Shown: positions 29,133-37,374 of the stretch, piece after piece | Layout: each line of letters begins with the position of its first letter | Position numbering within the stretch: position 1 is the first letter of the stretch | From: Hanstruepera flava | GTDB taxonomy: Bacteria; Bacteroidota; Bacteroidia; Flavobacteriales; Flavobacteriaceae | DNA length: 64,000 nucleotides | Direction of reading: 5' to 3' | NCBI RefSeq assembly: GCF_023634025.1 | Contig: NZ_JALJCW010000001.1 | Location: 586,001-650,000 of the forward strand | The notes under the pieces: model-generated | Database searches by the model: none | What the model was told of the DNA's origin: nothing | The model's input: the letters and a program-made list of their open reading frames with translations, nothing else | Made by a program: the position numbers and the translations under genes

Positions 29133-30443
29133 AGCTTGCATCATACGTTTTCCGCCACCACCTTGCATCATTTTCATCATCTTACTCATTTGAGTGAATT
29201 GCTTCAACAACTGATTAACCTCTTGTACCGATGTTCCTGAACCTTTGGCTATTCGTTTTTTACGACTAGCATTAATCACTGATGGATTTGTTCTTTCTTT
29301 GGGCGTCATAGAATGAATGATGGCCTCAATACCTTTAAACGCATCATCATCAATATCAATACCTTTCATCATTTTTCCAGCACCAGGTATCATACCAATA
29401 AGATCTTTCATGTTACCCATTTTCTTAATCTGCTGGATTTGTTTTAAGAAATCATCAAAACCAAATTGATTTTTGGCAATTTTCTTTTGAAGTTTTCTAG
29501 CTTCTTCCTCGTCATATTGTTCTTGTGCTCTTTCAACTAAAGACACAACATCTCCCATTCCAAGAATACGATCTGCCATTCGAGACGGATAGAAAACATC
29601 TATGGCTTCCATTTTCTCACCTGTACCAATAAATTTTATTGGCTTATCTACAACCGATTTAATTGATATAGCTGCACCACCTCGCGTATCACCATCTAAC
29701 TTGGTAAGAATAACACCATCAAAATTTAAAATATCATTAAAGGCTTTTGCTGTATTTACCGCATCTTGACCTGTCATAGAATCTACTACAAACAAGGTTT
29801 CTTGTGGTTGAATGGCTTTATGGATATTTGATATTTCGGTCATCATGGCTTCATCTACCGCCAAACGACCAGCGGTATCAATAATAACCACGTTATGTCC
29901 ATTAGCTTTTGCATGAGCTATACCAGCTTGGGCAATGGCTACAGGGTCTTGATTACCTTTATCACTATAAACCTCAACATTTATTTGCTCACCTACAACA
30001 TGTAACTGATCAATTGCAGCAGGACGATACACATCACAGGCAACAAGCAAAGGTTTTTTGGTTTTCTTATTTTTTAAGTAGTTAGCAAGTTTTCCAGAAA
30101 ATGTAGTTTTACCAGAACCCTGTAATCCTGACATTAAAATAACACTAGGTGCACCCGATAAGTTAATTCCTTCTGCATCACCACCCATTAATTGTGTTAG
30201 TTCATCCTTAACAATCTTAACCATTAATTGTCCTGGTTGTAAGGTTGTTAATACATTTTGACCTAATGCTTTTTCTTTAACTCGGTTTGTAAACTCTTTT
30301 GCAATCTTAAAGTTAACATCGGCATCTAAAAGTGCTCTACGAACTTCCTTTAAGGTTTCCGCCACATTTACTTCAGTAATACTACCGTGACCTTTTAAGA
30401 CGTGTAACGCTTTATCTAACTTTTCGCTTAAATTATTAAACAT
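29115..30443 (-). CDS. ffh: Signal recognition particle protein
   Basis: Ffh binds signal sequences and the SRP RNA and delivers ribosomes to FtsY. The 442 residues have the N-domain, then the G-domain (GLQGSGKTTFSGKLANYL near 105, DVYRPAAIDQL, DTAGRLAVDE near 190, TKLDGDTRGGAA near 248), and a Met-rich M-domain ending GGGGKRMMQAMKNM. A TAAATTTG box lies 26 nt upstream. The SRP RNA gene was not seen in this window. Confidence 0.97.
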   Translation of the reverse strand: MFNNLSEKLDKALHVLKGHGSITEVNVAETLKEVRRALLDADVNFKIAKEFTNRVKEKALGQNVLTTLQPGQLMVKIVKDELTQLMGGDAEGINLSGAPSVILMSGLQGSGKTTFSGKLANYLKNKKTKKPLLVACDVYRPAAIDQLHVVGEQINVEVYSDKGNQDPVAIAQAGIAHAKANGHNVVIIDTAGRLAVDEAMMTEISNIHKAIQPQETLFVVDSMTGQDAVNTAKAFNDILNFDGVILTKLDGDTRGGAAISIKSVVDKPIKFIGTGEKMEAIDVFYPSRMADRILGMGDVVSLVERAQEQYDEEEARKLQKKIAKNQFGFDDFLKQIQQIKKMGNMKDLIGMIPGAGKMMKGIDIDDDAFKGIEAIIHSMTPKERTNPSVINASRKKRIAKGSGTSVQEVNQLLKQFTQMSKMMKMMQGGGGKRMMQAMKNMR

Positions 30444-30468
30444 AGGATTCTTTGAATTTTAAGAATTG

Positions 30469-30476
30469 CAAATTTA
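30469..30476 (-). promoter_or_regulatory. Probable ffh -7 element
   Basis: TAAATTTG on the minus strand matches TAnnTTTG; the expected leader is about 20 nt. No clear TTG at -33. Confidence 0.45.
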
Positions 30477-30515
30477 GGAATTTGCACTGTATTTATAAAG
30501 TTTAAGCAAACAAAA

Positions 30516-30541
30516 AAAAGCTACTGTTTCCAGTAGCTTTT
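30516..30541 (-). terminator. Terminator after the LamG lipoprotein gene
   Basis: AAAAGCTACTG (30516-30526) pairs perfectly with CAGTAGCTTTT (30531-30541). On the minus strand it is followed by a run of T (complement of 30512-30519). Confidence 0.88.
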
Positions 30542-30570
30542 CACCTAAACTAATTAACCTAAAATTAGTA

Positions 30571-32928
30571 TTACAAGCAAGTATGACAATCCGCTTCTAA
30601 ATCATACAAATCACCAACTTCGTTCGTACTTAATGTACGCTTATAGACTCTTAAGTCATCTAAATGTCCTTGAAATCCTTCGCCTATGAGATATTGAGTT
30701 GTTGGATCGGAACCTATTGAAAGATCTGAATTTTCTACAACATTTCTCAACTCACCATCTCTATAAAGCCTAACTGTGTTATTGGAATCAACAGTTACAA
30801 CTAAATGATGCCAGTCAGTATTATCCCAAACAACATCTACCTCTTGATTCCAGTCATTATCCCATAATGTTGTGCTTAAATTATCACCAAACAAAGGTGT
30901 GTTTAAGTCATATACACCTAAATTAAATCCTACGGTTGCATTACCAGGCTTTCTAAAAAATATTTCTAAATCACCCGCTTCTGTGTTTTGCATTTTAAAC
31001 CATACACTTATTGAAAAACTATCGCCTTGCACAATTTGATTATCAGATGTAACTGGAATGGATATATTATCATTCCCAGTAAAGCCTATAGCACATGTTA
31101 CATTACCAGCTCTGTCCTCTACAAATCCGTTAGTGATATTTGGTACAGACTCTCCAGAAATTAAATCTTTAGCTTCACCAGCAAAAGGCATATACACAAC
31201 TAAATCATTTGTTAAAACACCTGGATTGGTACAGTCTGAACAATCTCGTTCCATAACCATTATATCTGTATTATTTAATGCTTCAAACTGTAATCGGTCT
31301 TCACGACATTCTACAACTAGCCAACTTCCTGTTATAGCTTGAATATCTGGTCCAGCAACATTACTAAATTCTACAATTGTACCATTGGCAGATTGTGAAG
31401 TTGACCATCCCGAAACTATAGTCAAACCATTACCGGTAATAACAACTTCGGAAGTAGATATAAAATCAAAATCATAACTTATGAGATGATCATCACCGTT
31501 AAAATTGACCACATTCCAGATACACTCTTGTAAAAAGGCATCAACATCTTCTTCAGAGCATGAACTACTGCAATCCTCTACTATAAGTTCTATTGTAAAA
31601 ACTTCAAAGTTACCATTAAGGGCTTCAATTCTTAAATAAATAGTCTGTGGGTTCGTTGTATTCACAAATGCATTGGGTTGCGCTATTGGATTTACATTAG
31701 CTTCCGCATTTGTTTGAGATATATGGAACGATGGTGTATAGTCAACATTACAAATTACATTGCCAAGTACTAGGGTTTCAAGTTCAAAAGTTGCAAATCC
31801 ATCATTGTCAAAATCACAAGCTGTTACTGTTGTATTTCCAAAGCAATCAAAAGGTGTTTCATTAACATTACAATCCATTTCAAAAACCATGGTTCTAATT
31901 CCCGAACCAGTCTCTTGTGAAAATTCTAGATGATTATTTTCACAACTTGTTAATGCCCAATCTCCATCAATTAAATTGAATGTATTTAAACCTGAAATGT
32001 TTAAAATGATACCATTATCTGTATCTTCTAGTGTCCACGTTCCTGTTTCTGTAACAGCTGGCGTTCCATTAACCACAACTTCTCCATTTTGACCAAACTC
32101 AAGTAGATTTTCATCTAATAAATCGCCATTCTCGTCATAAGTATGGGCTACTATTGGACACTCATACAACCATAATTCTACAAAATCCAAACTTAAATTA
32201 CATTCGTCATCATCGTTATGATCGTTATCATCATCTTCATCACAATCGTCTTCAGCTTCTGCAATGGCTATTTCTAACTCTGTATTATTGTTAACCTCTA
32301 TAACTTCACCACTTGCCAAAACCATATTAATTGGGAAATTGATGCTAGCTAAAATGCCACCTTCCAACTCTTCAATAAAAACATATAATTCTTGATCTGA
32401 ATGAATCTCGACGGTATCTATTACCTGAAAATTACTGTTATAAATTGAAAAGGTTATTGGGTATTGAAAATCAATACATTCAATATCATCATCAGGTTCA
32501 TTCTCCCCAAAACAATCTTCAATATAAGCTTCTAATTCTTCTTGACTTTCAATAGTGACCTCGGTGTAATCACTTAAAATAATAACAATTGGAAATTGAA
32601 TTTCAATTTCATCCTGATCGTTTGTAAACTCATCTATTATTTCTTCAATGGCATCATAATCTTCTACAGATTCAATAGTAAGTGTAATTCCGTTTACAAC
32701 AACTGTAACTGGTAAATCAATTAAAATACAATTGGCATGGTCTATTATATTGTCTATTGAACCATCCAACGTTACTGTATTTCGCATTAAAACCGCTAGA
32801 TTCGAATCAGCTACCAGGGTTTCTTCTTCATTAGTAGGAGTTTCTTCTACAACTTCATCTTGACACGAGAAGGTTAATCCTAACAATAAAACAATTAAAA
32901 AGTAAAAGGGCTTCAAATTAAGTTTCAT
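30571..32928 (-). CDS. Large multidomain surface lipoprotein with C-terminal LamG domain
   Basis: The 785 residues start with a lipoprotein signal (lipobox FSC, Cys22). In order there follow four repeats of about 40 residues (about 68-235; pattern FPIxxxL, then ELExxI) and an Asp-rich linker (DDCDEDDDNDHNDDDE). Next comes a beta-rich copy of about 110 residues ending LEFSQETG and MDC, then a domain with NTTNPQTIYLRIEA common in flavobacterial surface proteins, then a second beta-rich copy ending VVECREDRLQFEAL and ERDC. A LamG/concanavalin-like domain (DSFSISVWFKM, WHHLVVTVDSNNTVRLYRDG, GHLDDLRVYKR) ends the protein. It is divergent from the ECF sigma gene and has a promoter-like motif identical to one before fecR. 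Exposed lectin or ligand-capture roles are inference. Confidence 0.8.
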   Translation of the reverse strand: MKLNLKPFYFLIVLLLGLTFSCQDEVVEETPTNEEETLVADSNLAVLMRNTVTLDGSIDNIIDHANCILIDLPVTVVVNGITLTIESVEDYDAIEEIIDEFTNDQDEIEIQFPIVIILSDYTEVTIESQEELEAYIEDCFGENEPDDDIECIDFQYPITFSIYNSNFQVIDTVEIHSDQELYVFIEELEGGILASINFPINMVLASGEVIEVNNNTELEIAIAEAEDDCDEDDDNDHNDDDECNLSLDFVELWLYECPIVAHTYDENGDLLDENLLEFGQNGEVVVNGTPAVTETGTWTLEDTDNGIILNISGLNTFNLIDGDWALTSCENNHLEFSQETGSGIRTMVFEMDCNVNETPFDCFGNTTVTACDFDNDGFATFELETLVLGNVICNVDYTPSFHISQTNAEANVNPIAQPNAFVNTTNPQTIYLRIEALNGNFEVFTIELIVEDCSSSCSEEDVDAFLQECIWNVVNFNGDDHLISYDFDFISTSEVVITGNGLTIVSGWSTSQSANGTIVEFSNVAGPDIQAITGSWLVVECREDRLQFEALNNTDIMVMERDCSDCTNPGVLTNDLVVYMPFAGEAKDLISGESVPNITNGFVEDRAGNVTCAIGFTGNDNISIPVTSDNQIVQGDSFSISVWFKMQNTEAGDLEIFFRKPGNATVGFNLGVYDLNTPLFGDNLSTTLWDNDWNQEVDVVWDNTDWHHLVVTVDSNNTVRLYRDGELRNVVENSDLSIGSDPTTQYLIGEGFQGHLDDLRVYKRTLSTNEVGDLYDLEADCHTCL

Positions 32929-32953
32929 AGTAAATGATTTTTTTGGTTATTTC

Positions 32954-32990
32954 TTATAAAACAAGTGAGTTTTAAAAATTCCTACCTCAA
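32954..32990 (-). promoter_or_regulatory. Candidate ECF-sigma promoter of the LamG lipoprotein gene
   Basis: On the minus strand TTGAGGTAGGAATTTTTAA (32990 to 32972) is followed after exactly 8 nt by TGTTTTATAA (32963 to 32954). The core GGAATTTTT resembles the general ECF -35 form (GGAACTT). The same arrangement precedes fecR. The expected leader is about 20 nt. Confidence 0.7.
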
Positions 32991-33568
32991 TATATCTTTT
33001 TTTATACATTTACCTGAAATTATATACCTTATGCCAAAGAACCTACATGATAATGTTTGTGATGAAAATATCTTTTCAAATATTTATAAAAGGCATTCTA
33101 AAGACTTACATAATTTTCTTTACTATAAGTATGGCGATAAGCTAAATCCGCAAGACAAAGTTCAAGAAGCATTTGTAAAACTGTGGGAAAACTGCAAGAA
33201 GATTTTGCCTAAAAAAGCTAAATCATTCTTATTTACTGTTGGTAATAATCTCATGTTAAATGAAGTAGCCCATCACAAAGTAGTATTGAAATTTCAAGAA
33301 ACAAAACCCCAATCTATAGCCCATGAAACGCCTCAATTTTTAATGGAGGAAAAAGAATATATGCTGAAATTACAAACAGCAATTTCAAGTTTAACTGAAG
33401 CACAACGGGTAGCTTTTTTAATGAATAGAATTGAAGGTAAAAAACATAAAGAAATTGCTGAATTATTAAATATTTCTACTAAAGCTGTTGAAAAACGAAT
33501 TTATGGTGCTTTAAAACAATTACGGCAAGAAATTGAAGGTATTTAAAATTTGAGGTAGGAATTTTTAA
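32972..33568. repeat. 19-bp perfect inverted repeat flanking the sigma-factor gene
   Basis: Bases 32972-32990 are the exact reverse complement of 33550-33568 (TTGAGGTAGGAATTTTTAA). Each copy points outward, toward the lipoprotein gene on one side and fecR on the other. This fits two promoters better than transposon ends, because similarity continues beyond the repeat into a second element at fixed spacing. Confidence 0.9.
33031..33546 (+). CDS. ECF RNA polymerase sigma factor
   Basis: I start it at the ATG 33031-33033, giving 171 residues from MPKNLHDNV; the longer frame overlaps the promoter motif of the divergent gene. Region 2 includes YKRHSKDLHNFLYYKYGDKL and DKVQEAFVKLWENCKKIL. Region 4 is LTEAQRVAFLMNRIEG, then HKEIAELLNISTKAVEKRIY, a helix-turn-helix for the -35 element. 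It is followed by FecR and a TonB-dependent receptor, the classic FecI-FecR-FecA order of cell-surface signalling. Its own promoter is unclear (TACATTTA near 33006 is a weak match). Confidence 0.92.
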   Translation: MPKNLHDNVCDENIFSNIYKRHSKDLHNFLYYKYGDKLNPQDKVQEAFVKLWENCKKILPKKAKSFLFTVGNNLMLNEVAHHKVVLKFQETKPQSIAHETPQFLMEEKEYMLKLQTAISSLTEAQRVAFLMNRIEGKKHKEIAELLNISTKAVEKRIYGALKQLRQEIEGI

Positions 33569-33586
33569 TTCTTAACTGTTATATTA
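33550..33586 (+). promoter_or_regulatory. Candidate ECF-sigma promoter of fecR and the TonB receptor
   Basis: TTGAGGTAGGAATTTTTAA (33550-33568), 8 nt, then TGTTATATTA (33577-33586). The motif, spacing and TGTTnTATnA element are shared with the promoter of the divergent lipoprotein. It starts 4 bp after the sigma stop codon and ends 14 bp before the fecR ATG. Confidence 0.7.
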
Positions 33587-33600
33587 ATAGAACATTGAAA

Positions 33601-34497
33601 ATGGACAGAGAAACACTCATAAAAAAATGGTTAAACCATGATTTAACTACTGAAGAACGTCAAGCTTTTGAAAAGCTTGATGATTATAGTAGTTTAATCA
33701 AACTTCATAGTGCTGTTAATAAGTTTAAAGCACCTGATTTTGATAGCACAAGTGTTTTTGACACTATTTCAACTGAAATACAAAAAAAGCAAAAAACTAA
33801 AACCAATTGGGTAAAACCTTTTTTAAGAATTGCAGCAATACTGGCTATTTGCTTTAGCGTATACTACTTTGCAGGATCTAACGATACACGTGTTGCTACA
33901 ATAGCTTCTGAAAAAACAGAACTCATTTTACCTGATGCCTCTACAGTTACCCTAAACGCCAAATCTACCTTAACCTACAATGCAAAAAAATGGGAAGACA
34001 ATCGTAATTTAAACTTAATTGGAGAAGCCTTTTTTAAAGTAACTAAAGGAGAAAAATTTACAGTACAAACAGCACAAGGTAATATTACTGTTTTAGGAAC
34101 AGAATTTAATGTTAATAATCGTGAAGGTTTATTTAAAGTTACCTGCTATGAAGGTTCTGTAAAAGTAATTTCAGATATAAAAACACAGGTTTTAAAACCT
34201 GGCGACAACTTTTTAATTTTAGATGGGAAATTTATTGCTTCAGAAAAAGAAACGTTTAGTAAGCCTAATTGGTTAAACAACGAAAGCAAATTTAACAGCT
34301 TACCTTTTAAATTTGTTCTTGAAGAGTTTGAGCGCCAGTACAACATGAAAGTAGTTTCAAAAACAATTGACACCAATGTACTGTTTACTGGCGGTTTTAC
34401 TCATAACGATATGGAGTTGGCCCTAAAATCAATTACCTTACCTTTAAATATTAAATACTCGATTAAAAACCAACTGATTGAATTAAGTCGTGAGTAA
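33601..34497 (+). CDS. FecR-type anti-sigma factor (DUF4974 C-terminus)
   Basis: FecR proteins hold their sigma factor at the inner membrane and release or activate it when the outer-membrane receptor signals. The ATG at 33601 gives 298 residues. An in-frame TTG at 33595 is possible but less likely. The N-terminal cytoplasmic part (about 1-75) is followed by one membrane helix (FLRIAAILAICFSVYYFAG, about 78-96), the periplasmic FecR domain (LPDASTVTLNAKSTLTYNAK, then VLGTEFNVNN) and a DUF4974 domain (LPFKFVLEEFERQYNMKVVS) that is expected to contact the receptor's STN domain. Its end overlaps the receptor start by 8 bp. Confidence 0.92.
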   Translation: MDRETLIKKWLNHDLTTEERQAFEKLDDYSSLIKLHSAVNKFKAPDFDSTSVFDTISTEIQKKQKTKTNWVKPFLRIAAILAICFSVYYFAGSNDTRVATIASEKTELILPDASTVTLNAKSTLTYNAKKWEDNRNLNLIGEAFFKVTKGEKFTVQTAQGNITVLGTEFNVNNREGLFKVTCYEGSVKVISDIKTQVLKPGDNFLILDGKFIASEKETFSKPNWLNNESKFNSLPFKFVLEEFERQYNMKVVSKTIDTNVLFTGGFTHNDMELALKSITLPLNIKYSIKNQLIELSRE

Positions 34498-36781
34498 ACG
34501 CCTTGTAATAATTGTATTCTGTTTTTTTCTAATCGCCACAACACAACTCCAAGGTCAAAATAGGCAACCTCTTTCAGTAGTGCTTAAAACCATTGAAGTA
34601 TCGCATGGCATTAACTTCACTTATGCTGATATTAACGTTGTACAAAAAAACGTAAGCATACCAAAAACCGACTTAAAACTCAATGAGCTTATTATCTATT
34701 TAGAACATGAAACAGGATTGGTTTTTGAAAAGTTAAGTACTGATACTTTTGCGATACGAAAATTAGAATTTACAGATATAACCAAAACACAATTTTTAGA
34801 AGAAGTTGTACTTAAAAATTATTTGACACAAGGTATTTTACTAAATGATGATGGCACCACGCTTTTAAAACTCAATGAATTTGGAATTTTACCTGGTTTA
34901 ATTGAACCAGATGTATTGCAAACCATTCAGGCACTGCCAGGCATTATAAGCGTTGACGAACGGGTTTCTAACTTAAATATAAGAGGTGGCACACATGACC
35001 AAAACTTAATTCTTTGGGATGGCATTAAAATGTATCAATCGGGTCATTTTTTCGGGCTTATCTCTCCCTTTAACCGATCGTTAATTGATAATGTTGTAAT
35101 TTCTAAAAATGGCACAAGCGCTAAATATGGTGATGGCGTATCTGGCATAATCGATATGCAATCATCAAACAAACGATCAAATACATTTAGCGGTGAACTT
35201 GGAATGAATTTAATTGCTGCAGACGGTTTTGTTAAAATTCCTTTATCAAATAAAATAGAATTTCAATTGGCAGCGCGACGCTCTTTAACAGATTTATATG
35301 AAACGCCTACCTATAATCAATATTTTAAGCGAATTTTTCAAGATTCAGATTTAACCAACACTTCTGAAAATGTTTCTGTAAATAATGAGCGTCTTTACTT
35401 TTATGATTTATCTTCCAAACTTATTTATGATATTTCTAAAAAAGATAAACTGGCATTTAGTTTCTTAAATATTTACAATTCACTAGACTACCAAGAAACC
35501 ATAAACAATAATAATTTTGACATTTCAAGCAATAGCAACCTCTCACAAGGAAGTTTAGCCTTTAGCACCCAATATACCAGAAATTGGAGTAATCAGTTTA
35601 AGACCATTGCATCATTTTATTATTCAGATTATGATTTATATGCTAAAAATCAAGACTTAAACAACAATCAAAAACTAATACAAGAAAATGAGGTTCTCGA
35701 TGGCGGACTAAAACTTCAAGCCATTTATAATATTGATAAAAACTTGAACTATTCTGGTGGTTATCAATTTACTGAAGTTGGCATTGGCAATCTTGAAGAT
35801 GTAGACAACCCTGAATTTAGACGTTACATTAAAGAAGTTGTTAGAACACATAGTATCTATAATGAGTTGCTTTTTAAATCAAACTCTGGAAACACACATG
35901 CCAGGCTTGGTTTAAGAGCCAATTACATAGAAAAATTTTCTGATTTCTTTTTTGAACCACGAATTTCAATTAATCAAACTTTTTTGAAAGATTTTAGAAT
36001 AGAAATTTTAGGAGAGTTAAAAAGTCAAACCACATCGCAAATTATTGATTTACAAAACGACTTTTTAGGTATTGAAAAACGACGATGGGTTTTGGCCAAC
36101 AATAAAGACATACCACTTATACAAAGTCAACAGATATCCACGGGAATCCATTATAATAAAAATGGATTACTAGTTAGTTTGGAAGGTTATTATAAATATG
36201 TTGACGGTATTACTTCCCCTAGCCAAGGTTTTCAAAATCAATATCAATTTGTTAATGTTATTGGAGCCTACAATGTTAGGGGTGTTGACTTCTTAATCAA
36301 CAAACAATTTAGCGCATTTAGCACTTGGTTAAGTTACTCGTTTAGCAAAAACAATTACAAGTTTGCCGATTTAAATAACAACAATAGTTTTCCTAACAAT
36401 CTAGACATAAGACACCAATTAACCCTTGCTGGTACCTATACGATTAATAATTTAAAAGTAGCGTTAGGATTAAATTGGCATTCAGGTAGGCCTACTACTT
36501 CTGTAAACAATAATATTTCAGCAAACACTTCAACTATTAATTACAATTCTCCAAACAGTGAAAACTTACCTGATTATTGGCGATCTGATTTTTCGGCTAC
36601 GTACAACATCAAGCTATCAAAAACATATAAAGGTCATTTTGGAATATCTGTTTGGAATATTTTTGACACAAGAAATGTACTTAATTCCTACTATACTAAA
36701 GACAGCAATAGCAATTTGGTCAAGATTGAAAATACCTCTCTAAGCATAACACCCAATGTTTCTTTTAGGGTATCGTTTTAA
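34490..36781 (+). CDS. TonB-dependent receptor with N-terminal STN signalling domain
   Basis: The 763-residue outer-membrane protein begins with GTG and a signal peptide (IIVFCFFLIATTQLQGQ). Residues about 30-95 form an STN domain (ISIPKTDLKLNEL-like, with GLVFEKLSTDTFAI), the part that talks to FecR. The plug follows directly at about 120-225 (IQALPGIISVDERVSNLNIR, DGIKMYQSGHFFGL, KYGDGVSGIIDMQS), then a large beta-barrel ending in aromatic SFRVSF. There is no carboxypeptidase-like domain between STN and plug, and no SusD partner follows. It therefore looks like a signalling receptor for an unknown ligand rather than a standard glycan SusC. Translation is coupled to fecR. Confidence 0.9.
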   Translation: MSKRLVIIVFCFFLIATTQLQGQNRQPLSVVLKTIEVSHGINFTYADINVVQKNVSIPKTDLKLNELIIYLEHETGLVFEKLSTDTFAIRKLEFTDITKTQFLEEVVLKNYLTQGILLNDDGTTLLKLNEFGILPGLIEPDVLQTIQALPGIISVDERVSNLNIRGGTHDQNLILWDGIKMYQSGHFFGLISPFNRSLIDNVVISKNGTSAKYGDGVSGIIDMQSSNKRSNTFSGELGMNLIAADGFVKIPLSNKIEFQLAARRSLTDLYETPTYNQYFKRIFQDSDLTNTSENVSVNNERLYFYDLSSKLIYDISKKDKLAFSFLNIYNSLDYQETINNNNFDISSNSNLSQGSLAFSTQYTRNWSNQFKTIASFYYSDYDLYAKNQDLNNNQKLIQENEVLDGGLKLQAIYNIDKNLNYSGGYQFTEVGIGNLEDVDNPEFRRYIKEVVRTHSIYNELLFKSNSGNTHARLGLRANYIEKFSDFFFEPRISINQTFLKDFRIEILGELKSQTTSQIIDLQNDFLGIEKRRWVLANNKDIPLIQSQQISTGIHYNKNGLLVSLEGYYKYVDGITSPSQGFQNQYQFVNVIGAYNVRGVDFLINKQFSAFSTWLSYSFSKNNYKFADLNNNNSFPNNLDIRHQLTLAGTYTINNLKVALGLNWHSGRPTTSVNNNISANTSTINYNSPNSENLPDYWRSDFSATYNIKLSKTYKGHFGISVWNIFDTRNVLNSYYTKDSNSNLVKIENTSLSITPNVSFRVSF

Positions 36782-36782
36782 A

Positions 36783-37283
36783 TTATAATCGTTCAAAGGT
36801 TAACAAATCAGTTCCACCATTTCCTCCGCTTACATCACGAAGTTCTAACTTGTCATCAGAATATGAAGTAACATCCCAATCATCGCTTATCTCTTCAAAA
36901 TCTGGAGGACTGGTAAAAGAAATATTAAAATCGATATCACCATCTCCACTACTATCTGGAGTAACAGACCAAGTGCCATTATTGGTGTCAACTCCATTTG
37001 AGGCATTTATACTTCCTTGTGGATTAAAAATAAAAGAAAACGTTGTGAAGTTATTAGTTTCTTCATGATCAGTGTCAAAATAAAATGTAACAACCCAAGA
37101 GCCGGTAGCCATTATAGTCTTTAATTCGTCAATTTGTGCATTTACATTTCCACCGGTTCCTCCACCACCAGATCCTCCTGATCCTCCACCAGTTGAGCTA
37201 TCATCGTCTGTTGAACTACAAGAACCTAATGCAAATAATAAAGAGAGTGCAATAACCTTGCTAAATAATACTAATTTTTTCAT
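36783..37283 (-). CDS. Small lipoprotein with a lipocalin-like domain
   Basis: The 166 residues start with a lipoprotein signal (LLFALGSC, Cys at about 22), then a flexible linker of Asp/Ser and about 15 Gly. The domain from about 55 reads GSWVVTFYFDTDHEETNNFT, NGTWSVT, DDWDVTSYSDDKLELRD and ends LLTFERL. The same order of GSW/GTW strands and a final 'L-x-F/M-E-R' appears twice in the large lipoprotein at 30571-32928. It is convergent with the receptor gene with 1 bp between stops, and has a housekeeping-type TAAATTTG box, not the ECF motif. Confidence 0.7.
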   Translation of the reverse strand: MKKLVLFSKVIALSLLFALGSCSSTDDDSSTGGGSGGSGGGGTGGNVNAQIDELKTIMATGSWVVTFYFDTDHEETNNFTTFSFIFNPQGSINASNGVDTNNGTWSVTPDSSGDGDIDFNISFTSPPDFEEISDDWDVTSYSDDKLELRDVSGGNGGTDLLTFERL

Positions 37284-37309
37284 TGTAAAGAATTCAAATT
37301 AAAGGTTTT

Positions 37310-37317
37310 CAAATTTA
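37310..37317 (-). promoter_or_regulatory. Probable -7 element of the small lipoprotein gene
   Basis: TAAATTTG on the minus strand matches TAnnTTTG, 27 nt before the ATG. The TTGAGGTAGGAATTTTTAA motif is absent here. Confidence 0.45.
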
Positions 37318-37343
37318 GCGCTTTCTACTCATAACATTTAAAC

Positions 37344-37364
37344 TTTAACAACTTTTTTGTTAAA
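37344..37364 (-). terminator. Weak hairpin after argS
   Basis: TTTAACA (37344-37350) pairs with TGTTAAA (37358-37364) around a 7-nt loop, 11 bp past the argS stop. No strong T-run follows. Confidence 0.4.
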
Positions 37365-37374
37365 ACGAGACATA

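Noticed and set aside
32965..33030. Longer start for the ECF sigma factor
   Set aside because: It would overlap the promoter motif of the divergent lipoprotein and adds residues that do not look like sigma region 2.
32972..33568. The sigma gene as cargo of a transposon with 19-bp terminal inverted repeats
   Set aside because: Similarity continues past the repeat into TGTTnTATnA at fixed spacing on both sides, each copy is placed as a promoter, there is no transposase, and no target duplication is visible.
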